This document shows, piece after piece, positions 17,436 through 26,120 of a stretch of 64,000 bases of DNA (positions are counted from its first letter, which is position 1; every line of letters begins with the position of its first letter). The notes under the pieces are model-generated. The model was given only the letters and a program-made list of their open reading frames with translations. It was not told the origin of the DNA and did no database searches. A program made the translations under genes and the position numbers. The stretch comes from Faecalibacterium gallinarum. Its GTDB lineage: Bacteria > Bacillota > Clostridia > Oscillospirales > Ruminococcaceae. The stretch covers positions 1 through 64,000 of the forward strand of contig NZ_BQKV01000027.1 of assembly GCF_022180365.1 (NCBI RefSeq), read 5' to 3'.

Positions 17436-17511
17436 GCGCTCGTAGCTCAGTCGGTAGAGCATCTGACTTTTAATCAGAGGGCCTGGGATTCGAGTTCCCA
17501 CGAGCGCACCA
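17436..17511 (+). tRNA. tRNA-Lys (anticodon TTT)
   Basis: A 76-nt cloverleaf. Acceptor GCGCTCG (17436-17442) pairs with CGAGCGC (17501-17507), then discriminator A and encoded CCA. The anticodon loop CTTTTAA between TCTGA and TCAGA gives anticodon TTT. The T arm has the GATTCGAGTTC signature. The 3' part (from 17467) is the left copy of the element's att repeat, so integration reconstituted a complete tRNA. Confidence 0.96.
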
Positions 17512-17516
17512 AAATC
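17467..17516 (+). repeat. attL: left copy of the 50-bp tRNA-Lys direct repeat
   Basis: Runs from the anticodon loop of tRNA-Lys to just beyond CCA; identical to 40393-40442. Confidence 0.93.
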
Positions 17517-17558
17517 CCGCGATAAATCGTAAGATTTATCGCGGGATTTTTCTTTTTT
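17511..17558 (+). terminator. Terminator of tRNA-Lys
   Basis: The stem AATCCCGCGATAAATC / GATTTATCGCGGGATT is followed by TTTCTTTTTT. It differs from the copy at 40437 by a compensated base pair (C17517-G17544 here, A-T there). Confidence 0.9.
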
Positions 17559-17565
17559 CGGGCCG

Positions 17566-17596
17566 CTGCACATTTTTGCACATATTTTGCACATCG
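17566..17596. promoter_or_regulatory. Candidate left arm-type integrase site
   Basis: Three GCACA units in CTGCACATTTTTGCACA and its continuation to 17596. The same 31 nt occurs at 40224-40254 with one mismatch, and the first 18 nt at 26278-26295. Position just inside the junction fits an arm-type site for the recombinase; this is inference. Confidence 0.6.
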
Positions 17597-17664
17597 GCGG
17601 GGAAGGACCTTCACCCTTTGCATAGGCTGTATGAGGTGCATCAAAGGCGATTCGTCCATGGAAT

Positions 17665-19050
17665 TTACGAGAACAGGAGACGGGCAAATTCCCGCTTTTG
17701 TTCGGGTTTCATCTGCCGGACCAGCTCCAAAAGGCTCTCTGCGGTCATTCCGGCAGTCCCAGCCGGGGCGGTTGGGGCGGCGGGAGAAGAAGCCGACTGA
17801 TAAAAATTGGCCTCGATCTTTTCAGCCAGCTTGATCCGGGGCTTGTCCTGGGTGTGGGCGTAGGTGTCCATCAGGATGCCTGCGGTGGCGTGCCCGGTGT
17901 TTCCCTGGACCGATTTGAAGTCGCCCCCGGACTGCATCAGCTGATAGGTGGCGCTGGAGTGGCGCAGCCCATGAAAAACGATCTTCTCAAATTCAGGGTG
18001 CTTGTCCCGCCATTCCCGGTACCACTTGGACAGAGCTTCCGGGGCAACCGGCAGACCATTGGGAAGCCGAAACAGCTGACCGCAGTTGCGGTAGCGGCCG
18101 TCGGATTTGGCTTCGTCCTCCTTGAGCTTTTCAAGCCAGGCCAAGAGTTCATCCTTTAAAGGTTTGGTCATGTACAAAATACGTTGAGACTTTTTGGTCT
18201 TTGGCTTTTTCAGAATCAAGGAGGAAGTGCTGCCTTCCCGCTGGTCGGGGAACACATAGAGGATCTGGCTGGAGTCGGTCTTTTCCAGGGATACCTTATT
18301 GGTACGCTGCATGGAACGCCGCACAGCGACCGTTCCACGCCCATCGGCGGCTTCAAAGTCCAGATCTCCCGGCTGCAAACCGAGGATTTCACCGACTCGC
18401 AGCGAGAGGATCATGCTCAGGTGAACCGCTAGATGCAGAGCGGGATCCTCCATGGTCTGAAGGGCCGCCAGCATGGTGTGCTCGTCCCAGATGGCGCGTT
18501 CCTCCGAGGTGAACTTGGGTGCCTCGCGGGGAACAGGGGATTTGTGGATCAGGTCCCATTCGACTGCATAGGAAAACGCAGTCTTGAGCAGCGCATGAAC
18601 TTCATGGATAGAAGCCGCAGTCAGGCAGCGTTTCTTTTGCTGGGCGGTCAGCTTTTGCTTCTTGCCTTGCTTGTACAGACCCTTGGGGGTCTGGCTCAGG
18701 GTGGTGTAGAACTGTTCCAGATCAAAGGTGCGTACATTCTGCACCTGTAATCCCCCAATGTAGGGGACGATCAGATTCTGCACCATTGCAACCGTATGCG
18801 TGTAGGTCTTGGGTGCCCACTTGTGCTTGCTGGACTGAATTGGAATCCACTTTTCCAGCAGTTCCTGGACTGTCATGGAATCGGGGATCAGGAAGGTGCC
18901 ATCCTGCAATTCCTTTTCAATGGTAATCTTTCGCTCGGAGGCTTCCTTCTTGGTCTTGAAGGACTCCCAGCCTTCATGTTTTTTGCCCCGGTGATCAATA
19001 TAGGTGTATCGGACGGAATAAGCGCTTCCGCGCTTCATAATGGATGCCAT
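17665..19050 (-). CDS. Tyrosine recombinase (integrase) of the tRNA-Lys element
   Basis: A 461-aa site-specific recombinase that would insert and excise the element at tRNA-Lys. Layout: a short AP2-like arm-binding N terminus (GSAYSVRYTYIDHRGKKHEG), a SAM-like core-binding domain (about 60-170), and a catalytic domain with Arg in LSLRVGEILGL, HGLRHSSAT (H-x-x-R), GHATAGILMDTYAH (final His and nucleophile Tyr). Start at 19050 has GAAAGGG upstream and matches family starts; the frame reaches 19158. Its stop lies 148 nt from the tRNA. Pieces of a second copy lie at 24.3 kb. Confidence 0.93.
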   Translation of the reverse strand: MASIMKRGSAYSVRYTYIDHRGKKHEGWESFKTKKEASERKITIEKELQDGTFLIPDSMTVQELLEKWIPIQSSKHKWAPKTYTHTVAMVQNLIVPYIGGLQVQNVRTFDLEQFYTTLSQTPKGLYKQGKKQKLTAQQKKRCLTAASIHEVHALLKTAFSYAVEWDLIHKSPVPREAPKFTSEERAIWDEHTMLAALQTMEDPALHLAVHLSMILSLRVGEILGLQPGDLDFEAADGRGTVAVRRSMQRTNKVSLEKTDSSQILYVFPDQREGSTSSLILKKPKTKKSQRILYMTKPLKDELLAWLEKLKEDEAKSDGRYRNCGQLFRLPNGLPVAPEALSKWYREWRDKHPEFEKIVFHGLRHSSATYQLMQSGGDFKSVQGNTGHATAGILMDTYAHTQDKPRIKLAEKIEANFYQSASSPAAPTAPAGTAGMTAESLLELVRQMKPEQKREFARLLFS

Positions 19051-19064
19051 GGCTGAACCCTTTC

Positions 19065-19358
19065 TCAGAGGGCGGCAAACCAGGCATCGAAGCTCTGCCG
19101 GTTTACACGGATGCTGGTGCCGATGCGAACCACCCGGAAATCCTTGGTGGTGTTGCAAAGGTTATAGGCAGCGCGGGGAGAGATGGCCAACAGCTGGGCG
19201 ATCTCCTCCACCTTGTAAACGAGAGGATCAAGTCTGGCTGCACGCGGTCTGCTTTGAGGTTCCACGGCAGGGTTTGGAGACACTTCCATTGTAGCGGATG
19301 CCGGACTGGATTGCAAGGTTTCACAGGCTAAATTTACGTTCTTGTGATAATTACTCAA
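19065..19358 (-). CDS. Excisionase-like HTH protein
   Basis: A 97-aa protein. The last 55 residues form an excisionase/MerR-like winged helix: VYKVEEIAQLLAISPRAAYN, then VRIGTSIRVNRQSFDAWF. Such proteins bend DNA at att sites and favour excision over integration. No ATG has a ribosome site. TTG at 19358 has AAAGGAG with 7-nt spacing, so it was chosen; it begins MSNYHKN. It lies 14 nt upstream of the integrase, probably co-transcribed. Confidence 0.78.
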   Translation of the reverse strand: MSNYHKNVNLACETLQSSPASATMEVSPNPAVEPQSRPRAARLDPLVYKVEEIAQLLAISPRAAYNLCNTTKDFRVVRIGTSIRVNRQSFDAWFAAL

Positions 19359-19508
19359 TTGCACGCTCCTTTGCGTCATCTTCATGGCAAACAGTTCCGA
19401 GTGAACTGTTTTCGTCCAGAAAGATATGGAAGAGGAAGGAGCTTTAGCTGAAAACTCCCTCCTATACTTTTGCCTGTGAAATTTTTTGTGCGGGAACTCA
19501 AAAATACG

Positions 19509-19661
19509 CGCCCGATCCGCCCTTCCGCCCAGATGCGCCCGGAACCGCCCGCCTGGGCGGCTCACAGGGCGGCAAAGCGGGCGGATATGATTTTTGAAAA
19601 ATGACGGTATTACAATGAAAATAAGACGCTTTCCAGATGGGCGGGCGCGTAGGGCGGGAAA
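19509..19661. repeat. Cluster of CCGCCC/GGGCGG hexamers beside the rep gene
   Basis: The 320-nt gap between the excisionase and rep genes holds at least eight CCGCCC or GGGCGG hexamers in both orientations, including a CCGCCC/GGGCGG hairpin at 19545-19560. They lie just beyond the 3' end of the replication gene and could be iteron-like origin sites. No start or other gene is seen here. Confidence 0.4.
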
Positions 19662-19682
19662 TTTTCACTTCCCGGAGATTTT

Positions 19683-21011
19683 TTAATTCAGGGCGCAATC
19701 CGGGCGGACCGACACGCCCTTATAGCCCCGGTACTCGCCCCCGATGTGCTTCGAGAAGGTAAGGTTGTACTTGCCGGCACTCTTGAACAGAAACTGGCTG
19801 AATCGCTTCTGAGAGACGGGCGTCTCCAGATTTTCCATGCACCACTTGGAGTAGGCATAGAACAGATGCGTAGACCGGGCAGCTGCATCTTCGGCAAAAC
19901 GAAGATACTTGTCCGAGGCCATGAACTGATCCAGATTATTCCCGTCGGCCATCACGGCTTCCAGATTCTTTCATGTCCGTTCGCTGAGGGTAAAGCGGTA
20001 CTGGTTGGCCAGAAGCCGCTTGAGACCCTCCAGCATCCAGAGGAAAATCCCCGGCAGCTCGGCAGCCATCTTGTCAATCAGAAAAGGATCGTCCACCCGG
20101 TTGGGGTCACGATCCTTTACCGAAATCAAAATTAGACGCCGCCAGAAGCCGTCGCTACTGTCATTGACGGCGATCAGATTGCCGTTGCCGAAGCAGAGCA
20201 GCCGGACATAGAGCCGGCCCTGGGTGGCCTGTTTTCCTTTCCGTTCAATGCAGGTCTTGTCCTCGGCGGTGACGATGGACTTCACGTTCCGGGTGTCGGG
20301 CAGAGCCGTCATCTGGAGATCATCGTCCACCATCACCAGTTTGTGTTCCAGGTTGGCGCTGGCAAAGCGGTTGGTCTCCAGCCGGTGGATTGATTCCATG
20401 TGAACGGAATCGCCCATCAGCTTCTTGATCACCAGTCCGATGCGGGATTTGCCTTCGCCGCCTCGTCCGGTGAGGATCATCATTTTCTGCGCCTTGGTGG
20501 AAGGGATGAGAAGATATCCCAGATACTCCTGTAGGGTTGGGATGTCCTCTGGTACCAGCAAGCCATTCAGAAAGCCCAGCCAGGTTTCCGGGGCCGGGGC
20601 GTCCGGCTGGTACTCCACCGGAAAGCGGTTGAGGCAGAGTTCCTTTTCAGGCACAAAGCCCCGCTCATCCAGGTAGTAGGTTCCGTTTTTCAAATGAATC
20701 CGGTCCAGCTGGGTGTCCCATTCTTCCCGGTAGCACTCCATCTTGATGGCATCCACAATTCGCTTGGTCTTTTTGGCGGTGTCATTGCGGGCAGCCGGCC
20801 GGATCTCCTGATGGATTTCATGGCGCAGCCGCTCCTCGTTGACCTCACCGTCCAGATCAAATAATTTTTGGTCCAGGCACATCAGTGGACGCTTCTGCAG
20901 AAAATAGGCGCAGAATGCAGACTCCACGCTTTTGCCCTTGCTGTCAATCCAAAGTTGGTCCTCTTCCTGCTCATCCATTTCGTCGCGGACATCATCGTCT
21001 GTCCAGGTCAT
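19683..21011 (-). pseudogene. Element replication protein (P4/D5-type primase-helicase), split by an in-frame TGA
   Basis: About 442 codons starting at 21011. It resembles the C-terminal helicase part of phage/plasmid P4-type primases: Walker A GRGGEGKSRIG, Walker B-like LVMVDDDLQ, and CFGNGNLIAVNDSSDGFWRR, a D5/SF3 helicase sensor. At 19971-19973 the frame meets TGA after FTLSERT, then continues in the same frame with KNLEAVMADGNNLDQF to a natural stop at 19683. A later GTG at 19955 could start only a 90-aa fragment. This is most simply a nonsense mutation (CGA or AGA to TGA); the truncated protein keeps the whole ATPase core. The start overlaps the relaxase stop. Confidence 0.8.
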
Positions 21012-22572
21012 GCAGCCCTCCTTGTTCTGCTTCCTGCTGGCGATCTTCCCGATGGAGGGTCGACAACAGATTTTGCTGTGCGGTGCTGAGTTCTATCCAT
21101 GCCTTTTTTGCTTCACGGTACGCCTCATAGAACCTGGCTTTTTCTGAGATCAGCTGTTCGCGTTCGGTTTCAAGCTGTTTCAGGCTGGGCAGTTTGGTAA
21201 TTTTTTGAGCCTTGAAATAGGCGGCTGCTGCCTGGTAAGCTGTCAGTTCGGCGCGGTGCTGTTCCCGAAACGCTTCCGGGTTCTTTGCGGTCTTGACCTG
21301 CTGGACATACTTCCGGTTCTGGAGATAGGCTGTAACATGGCGGCTCAATTCCCGGTTGGCCTTGATACGGTTCTCCAGGTCTTTGACCACCTTGAGACTC
21401 TCGTCTCGTTTTTCCTGAAGTTCAGTTACACGGACGTCCAGTTCTTCCTCGCTGTTCAGGTTGTACCGGGTGAAAAGCGCCATGGATTTTGCCAGCTGTT
21501 TGAGATTGAAAATCTTGGCCCAGTGCTCGTAACCTGCACCCTTGCCTGCGGCCAGCTTGGCCTGAATGTCAATCAGGCGGCTGATGCGGTCGGGGTGAGG
21601 ATCAGAGCTGTAGAGTTTGGCGGTTTTCTTTCGCTCGGCGTTTTCAGAGAGAACAGCCAGAACTTTCTCTTTGGAAAAATCGTCGCCCAGCTTGCGGGAG
21701 GAGATGGGTTTGGTCCGGCCGGCGGTGAGGTAACTGAACCGACCGCGGCTCTCACGAACCGTGATGCCATGCTTCTGTAAAAGCTGAGCGGAAAATTCCT
21801 CCAAGCTGGTAGCCTTGGCCAGAACAGAACGGATTTGCCGACGAAGGGTCGCTTTCTCGGTTTCATATTTGGTTTGCCGGATGGGCTGACCGGAAGCAGC
21901 TGCCTTCTGGTTGGCGTGGTCGAGGCGGCGCTGGCCGCGCCGCTGCGCCCAGTACTCCTTTTCGGTAATCCGTTCGCCGGTGCCGTTCAAAAGGTCGATC
22001 TGGTAGAGGCCGGCTTCCTGGCAAAGCTCCATGGTCTCGACCCGTAGGTGCCGGAGCATCGCGGACGTGCAGCGGTGCTTCATGCCCTCCTGCCAGTCAC
22101 AGGGCTTTTCCATATAGGGCTGGCGGGGAATCTCCCGCACCCGGACGCTGCAAATGACGATGTGAACGTGGATATTCCCGGCTCCGTTGTGCCCGTCGGG
22201 GTGAGCGCAGATAATAGCGGGGTGACCCGGAAAATTTTCTTTGCAGAATTGCAGGCCAAGGGCCTGGGCCTTTTCCAGGGTCAGTCCGTTGTCCGCGGCA
22301 TCCCGCGGGTCAAAGCTGATGATATATTGGTGGGTCTTCACATCGTCGGGAGAGAAGTTCTTGCCGTACTTCCGGTTTGCCAGCAGGCAGGCCATGGCAA
22401 AGGACTGCCCGCCGCATTCCAGGGTGTCCAGTAAGTACTCCTCCCGCAGCTTGGGCCGGCCGTTCTCGTCCAGAAGGGGGAGACCGGTGTACTCGTTGTG
22501 CTGAAAGGTCAGATAGTGCTCAGGCGCCGTAAGATCAGAGTTCTTCGAGCTTGTATGCTTGATGGTTGCCAT
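20992..22572 (-). CDS. mobA: Relaxase / mobilisation nuclease (MOBP, MobA/VirD2-like)
   Basis: A 526-aa relaxase that would nick the element at oriT and lead the strand into a recipient using a helper conjugation system. The HUH metal motif is GHNGAGNIHVHIVICS (about residue 130), preceded by THQYIISFDPRDAADNGLTL, the usual MOBP second motif region. The catalytic Tyr should be near the N terminus (HYLTFQHNEYTG). The C-terminal half is charged and predicted coiled-coil. It overlaps mobC by 38 nt and rep by 20 nt, so mobC-mobA-rep form one operon. Confidence 0.9.
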   Translation of the reverse strand: MATIKHTSSKNSDLTAPEHYLTFQHNEYTGLPLLDENGRPKLREEYLLDTLECGGQSFAMACLLANRKYGKNFSPDDVKTHQYIISFDPRDAADNGLTLEKAQALGLQFCKENFPGHPAIICAHPDGHNGAGNIHVHIVICSVRVREIPRQPYMEKPCDWQEGMKHRCTSAMLRHLRVETMELCQEAGLYQIDLLNGTGERITEKEYWAQRRGQRRLDHANQKAAASGQPIRQTKYETEKATLRRQIRSVLAKATSLEEFSAQLLQKHGITVRESRGRFSYLTAGRTKPISSRKLGDDFSKEKVLAVLSENAERKKTAKLYSSDPHPDRISRLIDIQAKLAAGKGAGYEHWAKIFNLKQLAKSMALFTRYNLNSEEELDVRVTELQEKRDESLKVVKDLENRIKANRELSRHVTAYLQNRKYVQQVKTAKNPEAFREQHRAELTAYQAAAAYFKAQKITKLPSLKQLETEREQLISEKARFYEAYREAKKAWIELSTAQQNLLSTLHREDRQQEAEQGGLHDLDRR

Positions 22573-22975
22573 ACAGTTCTCCCATCTTTTTCTCGGCGTC
22601 CAGCCGAAAGAGTGTGAGTGCAGACAATTCGGTCAAGAGATGGGCCCGAATTTGTTCTGAATCTTTACCGCCTCTGTTGAAGTGGCGGGCAAGCTGGTTC
22701 AGATTGCTGCCGATCCTGCCGCATTGTCCCAGCAGGTCAGAGAGAAGTTTCAGTGCATCTTCTCCGCCGCCGGTGACAACAAGGGTTTGCTTGATGGGTT
22801 TGGTGCATAAGCAGCGGCGAAGCAGGGTGGACATGTTGACGTGAAGAATTTCACACATGATCTCCAGTTCCCGCTTCTCCTGTGGGGTAACTCTGAACTT
22901 GATGAGCTGCGTTTTCCTCGGTGATCCGCTGTGCTGGGGTTTGTGGCTAGTCGAACGAGTGCTAGGCTTGGTCAT
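22535..22975 (-). CDS. mobC: MobC-like relaxosome accessory protein
   Basis: A 146-aa protein. An N-terminal basic/polar tail is followed by a ribbon-helix-helix-like segment (QLIKFRVTPQEKRELEI) and the MobC block LLGQCGRIGSNLNQLARHFN. MobC proteins bind oriT and help the relaxase open the strands. ATG at 22975 has AAGGAGG upstream; the longer frame to 23194 is not supported. First gene of the mobilisation operon. Confidence 0.88.
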   Translation of the reverse strand: MTKPSTRSTSHKPQHSGSPRKTQLIKFRVTPQEKRELEIMCEILHVNMSTLLRRCLCTKPIKQTLVVTGGGEDALKLLSDLLGQCGRIGSNLNQLARHFNRGGKDSEQIRAHLLTELSALTLFRLDAEKKMGELYGNHQAYKLEEL

Positions 22976-23073
22976 TGTACCTCCTTGCTGTTTGACTAGC
23001 TCCCATCGAAAGTGGGGAGCTATGTATGGTGCGGCGCAGCCGAAGAACGCGCAGAGCGCGAAATGAGCAGGGT

Positions 23074-23093
23074 TTGGGGAAGGCACTCCCCAA
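23074..23093. promoter_or_regulatory. Candidate oriT inverted repeat
   Basis: TTGGGGA-N6-TCCCCAA, 99 nt upstream of mobC. MOBP elements usually have oriT just upstream of the mob genes with an inverted repeat beside nic. The nic position itself is not recognised. Confidence 0.45.
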
Positions 23094-23201
23094 CAAGTAC
23101 GACCGGAGCGTGCGGCATCCATTTCAATTTGTGAAATTGTGGCCACGGGTCGATACTTGCTTTTTACTTTTCCCAGAAGTTTGAAAATTTCCATTTCAAA
23201 A

Positions 23202-23745
23202 CGGTCTCCAATCGGTCAAAGTAGGAAGTGCACAGTGTCTCCTGCTTGGTAGGGTCGCCGTTCACATCCGAATTAAGTTCCTGCCCCTGTTTTGCAGCGG
23301 CGTTGTCAGGCTCGCCCGCAGTTCTGCGGGGTCATGGCGCTGTATCCAGTCCGGACGGCTGATGCGGTTGTCAAGGTACGTATGAAGAATTGCGAGCCGG
23401 TTGTCCGGCTGCAAGTCTCTCGAAAAGAAAAAGGCTCCGCGGCACCAAAAGATTTTGTCGTGGGTGGATGGCGGCAAAACAGTTCGGTGAAGCTGCGGAG
23501 CGGACAAACAAAGCAATGTAGTAGCTTTCGTTGAGTAAAGCGGCTTTGTTGAGGAACAGAGTATCACTGAAAAATGCAAATGTCAACGATATGTCGAACG
23601 ATTTGGAAGGGACAACAAGAAACAGTTCAATGCGTTGGGCAGAATGGCGATTTTTGTTTGGTGAAAAAATACGGATTTTGTCGAAGAAAAAAGTCTGCTT
23701 TTTTGAGGAGTTATGGCTTTACCGGATCAACAAAGAACGCAGAGC
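23202..23745. other. Stretch without a supportable gene
   Basis: About 540 nt between the mobilisation operon and the AlbA-type pseudogene. A minus-strand open frame at 23262-23579 (105 codons) has no ribosome site or family match. The segment is probably decayed element sequence. Confidence 0.5.
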
Positions 23746-24322
23746 ATTCAGGAAATGGATCTCCATCGGATTTCCTCTATGCGCCGAAACCAAATTATTT
23801 CGGATGTGTTTTTATAGTTGAATTTCATGGAGCGGCGAGGCAGCGGCATCGACCGGATTCTCAACTCTTATGCTGAAGTCGCTCAAAAGCTGGTGTTTTA
23901 CTCGGATTCAGACATCTTCCTGGTTACGCTGCCCAACCGAAGTGTGGCGAACCCCGCGCAGACCTCGCTGGATGATGTAGCAACCGCTGCTCAAGATTTA
24001 GCGACAATGTCAGAATGTTTAGCGACCTCGGGGCAGAGTTTAGCAACCTCCCCTGAAGATTTAGTAACCGCACAGTCGAAGACACCGAAGGAAATTGAGC
24101 AGGAAACATTCAAAATAATGCTGAAAAACCTGCCAATCTCTAATGGCACCAGAAATAATGTGGCGGAACTGTTCCGGCGCTATGGTTACGAGTATACGTT
24201 CCATTCCAGCAATGTGGCTGACATTTTTAGTGTTAAGCCGGCTGCCGCTACAGCGGCACTACGAAAGCTCCGTAAACTGGGAGTAATCGAGTCCCTCAAG
24301 TATGGGGTCTACCAGTTCGTCA
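23746..24322 (+). pseudogene. Truncated AlbA/RecG-like ATP-binding protein gene
   Basis: Only the C-terminal end of the family is present. The reading frame carries SMRRNQIISDVFL, then TAG at 23815-23817, then NFMERRGSGIDRILNSY, a conserved block of the ATP-binding module of AlbA_2-domain (COG2865, RecG-like) regulators. Downstream is a linker with repeated LAT units (DLATMSECLATSGQSLATS) and a winged-helix end (AAATAALRKLRKLGVIE). The frame then runs into a piece of integrase sequence in antisense at about 24323, so the original gene end has been lost. The missing 5' half, internal stop and chimeric 3' end mark it as a remnant. Confidence 0.75.
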
Positions 24323-24457
24323 AGATAAAAATTGGATTCAGTCTTTTCGGCCAGCTCGATACGGGGCTTGTCCTGAGGGTGGGCGGCGGTAGCGGCCGTC
24401 GGATTTGACTTGGTCTTCCTTGAGCTTTTCAAGCCAGGCCAAAAGTTCATCCTCTAA
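24323..24457 (-). pseudogene. Remnant of a second integrase gene
   Basis: Two fragments closely matching the active integrase are fused here in the same orientation. 24323-24390 matches 17801-17865 (C-terminal DKPRIKLAEKIEANFY, here DKPRIELAEKTESNFY), and 24390-24457 matches about 18088-18157 (LAWLEKLKEDEAKSDGRYR, here FWPGLKSSRKTKSN in the open frame). About 225 bp between them are deleted. It marks the left side of a second, related element. Confidence 0.8.
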
Positions 24458-24627
24458 GTAAATTGAGTATGGCTACGGGTTGACATTTGCTATATTGAAT
24501 TTGAACCGGAAAATGAAAATTTCAAATAATCCATGCAGAAAATGAAAAGAAATCAAAACAAAATCATAAAAGATTGAAATTGATTGATAAAGTTTGAAAT
24601 GCTTTGAAAATAAGGTAATAAAACACG

Positions 24628-24656
24628 TTGACAATTTTTAAATCTTCCACTAAAAT
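24628..24656 (+). promoter_or_regulatory. Promoter of the AlbA-domain gene
   Basis: TTGACA (24628-24633), 17 nt, TAAAAT (24651-24656) at the end of a 200-nt AT-rich stretch with several TTGAAAT-like repeats (24480-24610). Confidence 0.75.
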
Positions 24657-24680
24657 GAAAATGAGAAGGGAGGTTTATTC

Positions 24681-26120
24681 ATGCTGACAGAAGAACTTTT
24701 GGAACTTGTCAACACAACAGTACGTCAAAAGGCGGAAAGCCAGACTTTGGAAGTGAAAGCTGCCCATGTAGATTGTCCCAAACGCCTGTATGATACGTTG
24801 TCCAGCTTTTCCAACCAGGACAGCGGCGGAGTGCTGCTGTTTGGTCTGGATGAGAAGCAGGGATTCAAGGTAGTAGGTGTCTATGACCTTCAGGATCTTC
24901 AGAAGAAGGTAACGGAGCAGTGCAACCAGATGGAGCCGCAGGTGCGCGCGGTCTTTACCATTGCAGAAGTGGATGGACTGCTGGTCTGTTCAGCAGAAAT
25001 ACCTGCCATCGATCTATCCGAGCGCCCCTGCTATTATAAAGGTGCTGGCCGGATGAAAGGCTCCTATATCCGGGTAGGCGATGCAGACTTGCCTATGACC
25101 GATTACGAATTGTACAGCTATGAAGCTTTCCGCAAGCATCTGCATGACGATGAGCGCCCCATTCAGCGAGCCAGCCTGTCCACTTTGAATCGGGATGTTC
25201 TTCAGCGCTACTTGCTGGAACGGCGGGCAGAGCGGCCTGGTTTTGGCCGGTTGGATGAAGCACAGCAGATGGAAATGCTGAATATCACTCGGAATGGAGT
25301 GCCTACGCTGGCCGCAGTGCTGAATTTTGGCATCTATCCACAAGGGTATCTGCCGCAGCTTGGGATCACTGCCATTGTAGTGCCTGGCAAAGAGATTGGC
25401 GAAACGGATCAAGAGGACGCTGCCAGGTTTCTTGATAATAAGCGCATTGAGGGAACCATAGCCGAAATGGTGGAAGAAGCGCTTGCCTTCTGTAAGCGAA
25501 ACATGAAAACCCGTACCATCATCGACCCGCAGACGGGCCGCCGCACCGACCAGACAGAATATCCCATCAACGCCCTGCGGGAAGCGATTCTGAACGCCCT
25601 GATTCATCGGGACTATAGCAGCTATACCGAGGGAACCCCAGTGCAGCTGGATTTCTTCACAGACCGACTGGAAATCCACAGCCCGGGCGGCTTGTATGGA
25701 CGGACCACTGTGGAAGAGCTGGGACATTCCCGGCCTGATCTGCGGAATCCAGCTTTGGCCGTGATGGCGGAGATCCTGACCGACGCTGAAAACCGCTATT
25801 CTGGTATTCCCACCATACGGCGGGAAATGGCGGCCTATGGCTTGCCTGAGCCGCTGTTTGAAAACCGCCGCGGAGAATTTGTGGTGACTCTCCGTCATTC
25901 CATGGAGCCGGGAGAACCGAGTTATGATGGGGCGCAGACGGACTTGCTTTCCTATTGCACAGTTCCGCGCACCCGGCAGGAAATTGCTGCCTTTTTGGGA
26001 ATTAAGACGGCTTCCTATGCCATCCGCCAGTATGTATTGCCGCTGGTGGAAGCAGGCAAACTGAAGATGACGATCCCAGATCGCCCGGGCAGCCCCAGGC
26101 AAACTTATTACAAGCCTTGA
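24681..26120 (+). CDS. AlbA_2 (Schlafen-like) domain and ATP-binding protein
   Basis: An intact 479-aa protein of the COG2865 type, often labelled RecG-like transcriptional regulator. Residues about 10-130 are the AlbA_2 nucleic-acid-binding domain (ESQTLEVKAA, FSNQDSGGVLLFGLDE, GSYIRVGDAD). Residues about 270-400 are the ATP-binding module (YPINALREAILNALIHRDYS, IHSPGGLYG, RYSGIPTIRREM). The end is a winged-helix (PRTRQEIAAFLGI). Members act as regulators or in phage defence on mobile elements; the role here is unproven. RBS GGGAGG, own promoter. Confidence 0.87.
   Translation: MLTEELLELVNTTVRQKAESQTLEVKAAHVDCPKRLYDTLSSFSNQDSGGVLLFGLDEKQGFKVVGVYDLQDLQKKVTEQCNQMEPQVRAVFTIAEVDGLLVCSAEIPAIDLSERPCYYKGAGRMKGSYIRVGDADLPMTDYELYSYEAFRKHLHDDERPIQRASLSTLNRDVLQRYLLERRAERPGFGRLDEAQQMEMLNITRNGVPTLAAVLNFGIYPQGYLPQLGITAIVVPGKEIGETDQEDAARFLDNKRIEGTIAEMVEEALAFCKRNMKTRTIIDPQTGRRTDQTEYPINALREAILNALIHRDYSSYTEGTPVQLDFFTDRLEIHSPGGLYGRTTVEELGHSRPDLRNPALAVMAEILTDAENRYSGIPTIRREMAAYGLPEPLFENRRGEFVVTLRHSMEPGEPSYDGAQTDLLSYCTVPRTRQEIAAFLGIKTASYAIRQYVLPLVEAGKLKMTIPDRPGSPRQTYYKP

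Noticed and set aside
19971-19973. Selenocysteine at the rep TGA
   Set aside because: No SECIS-like hairpin was recognised after the TGA, and replication proteins of this type are not selenoproteins. Nonsense mutation is simpler.
23262-23579. 105-codon minus-strand ORF
   Set aside because: No ribosome site, no recognised motif, and located in decayed sequence; kept only as part of a gene-free stretch.
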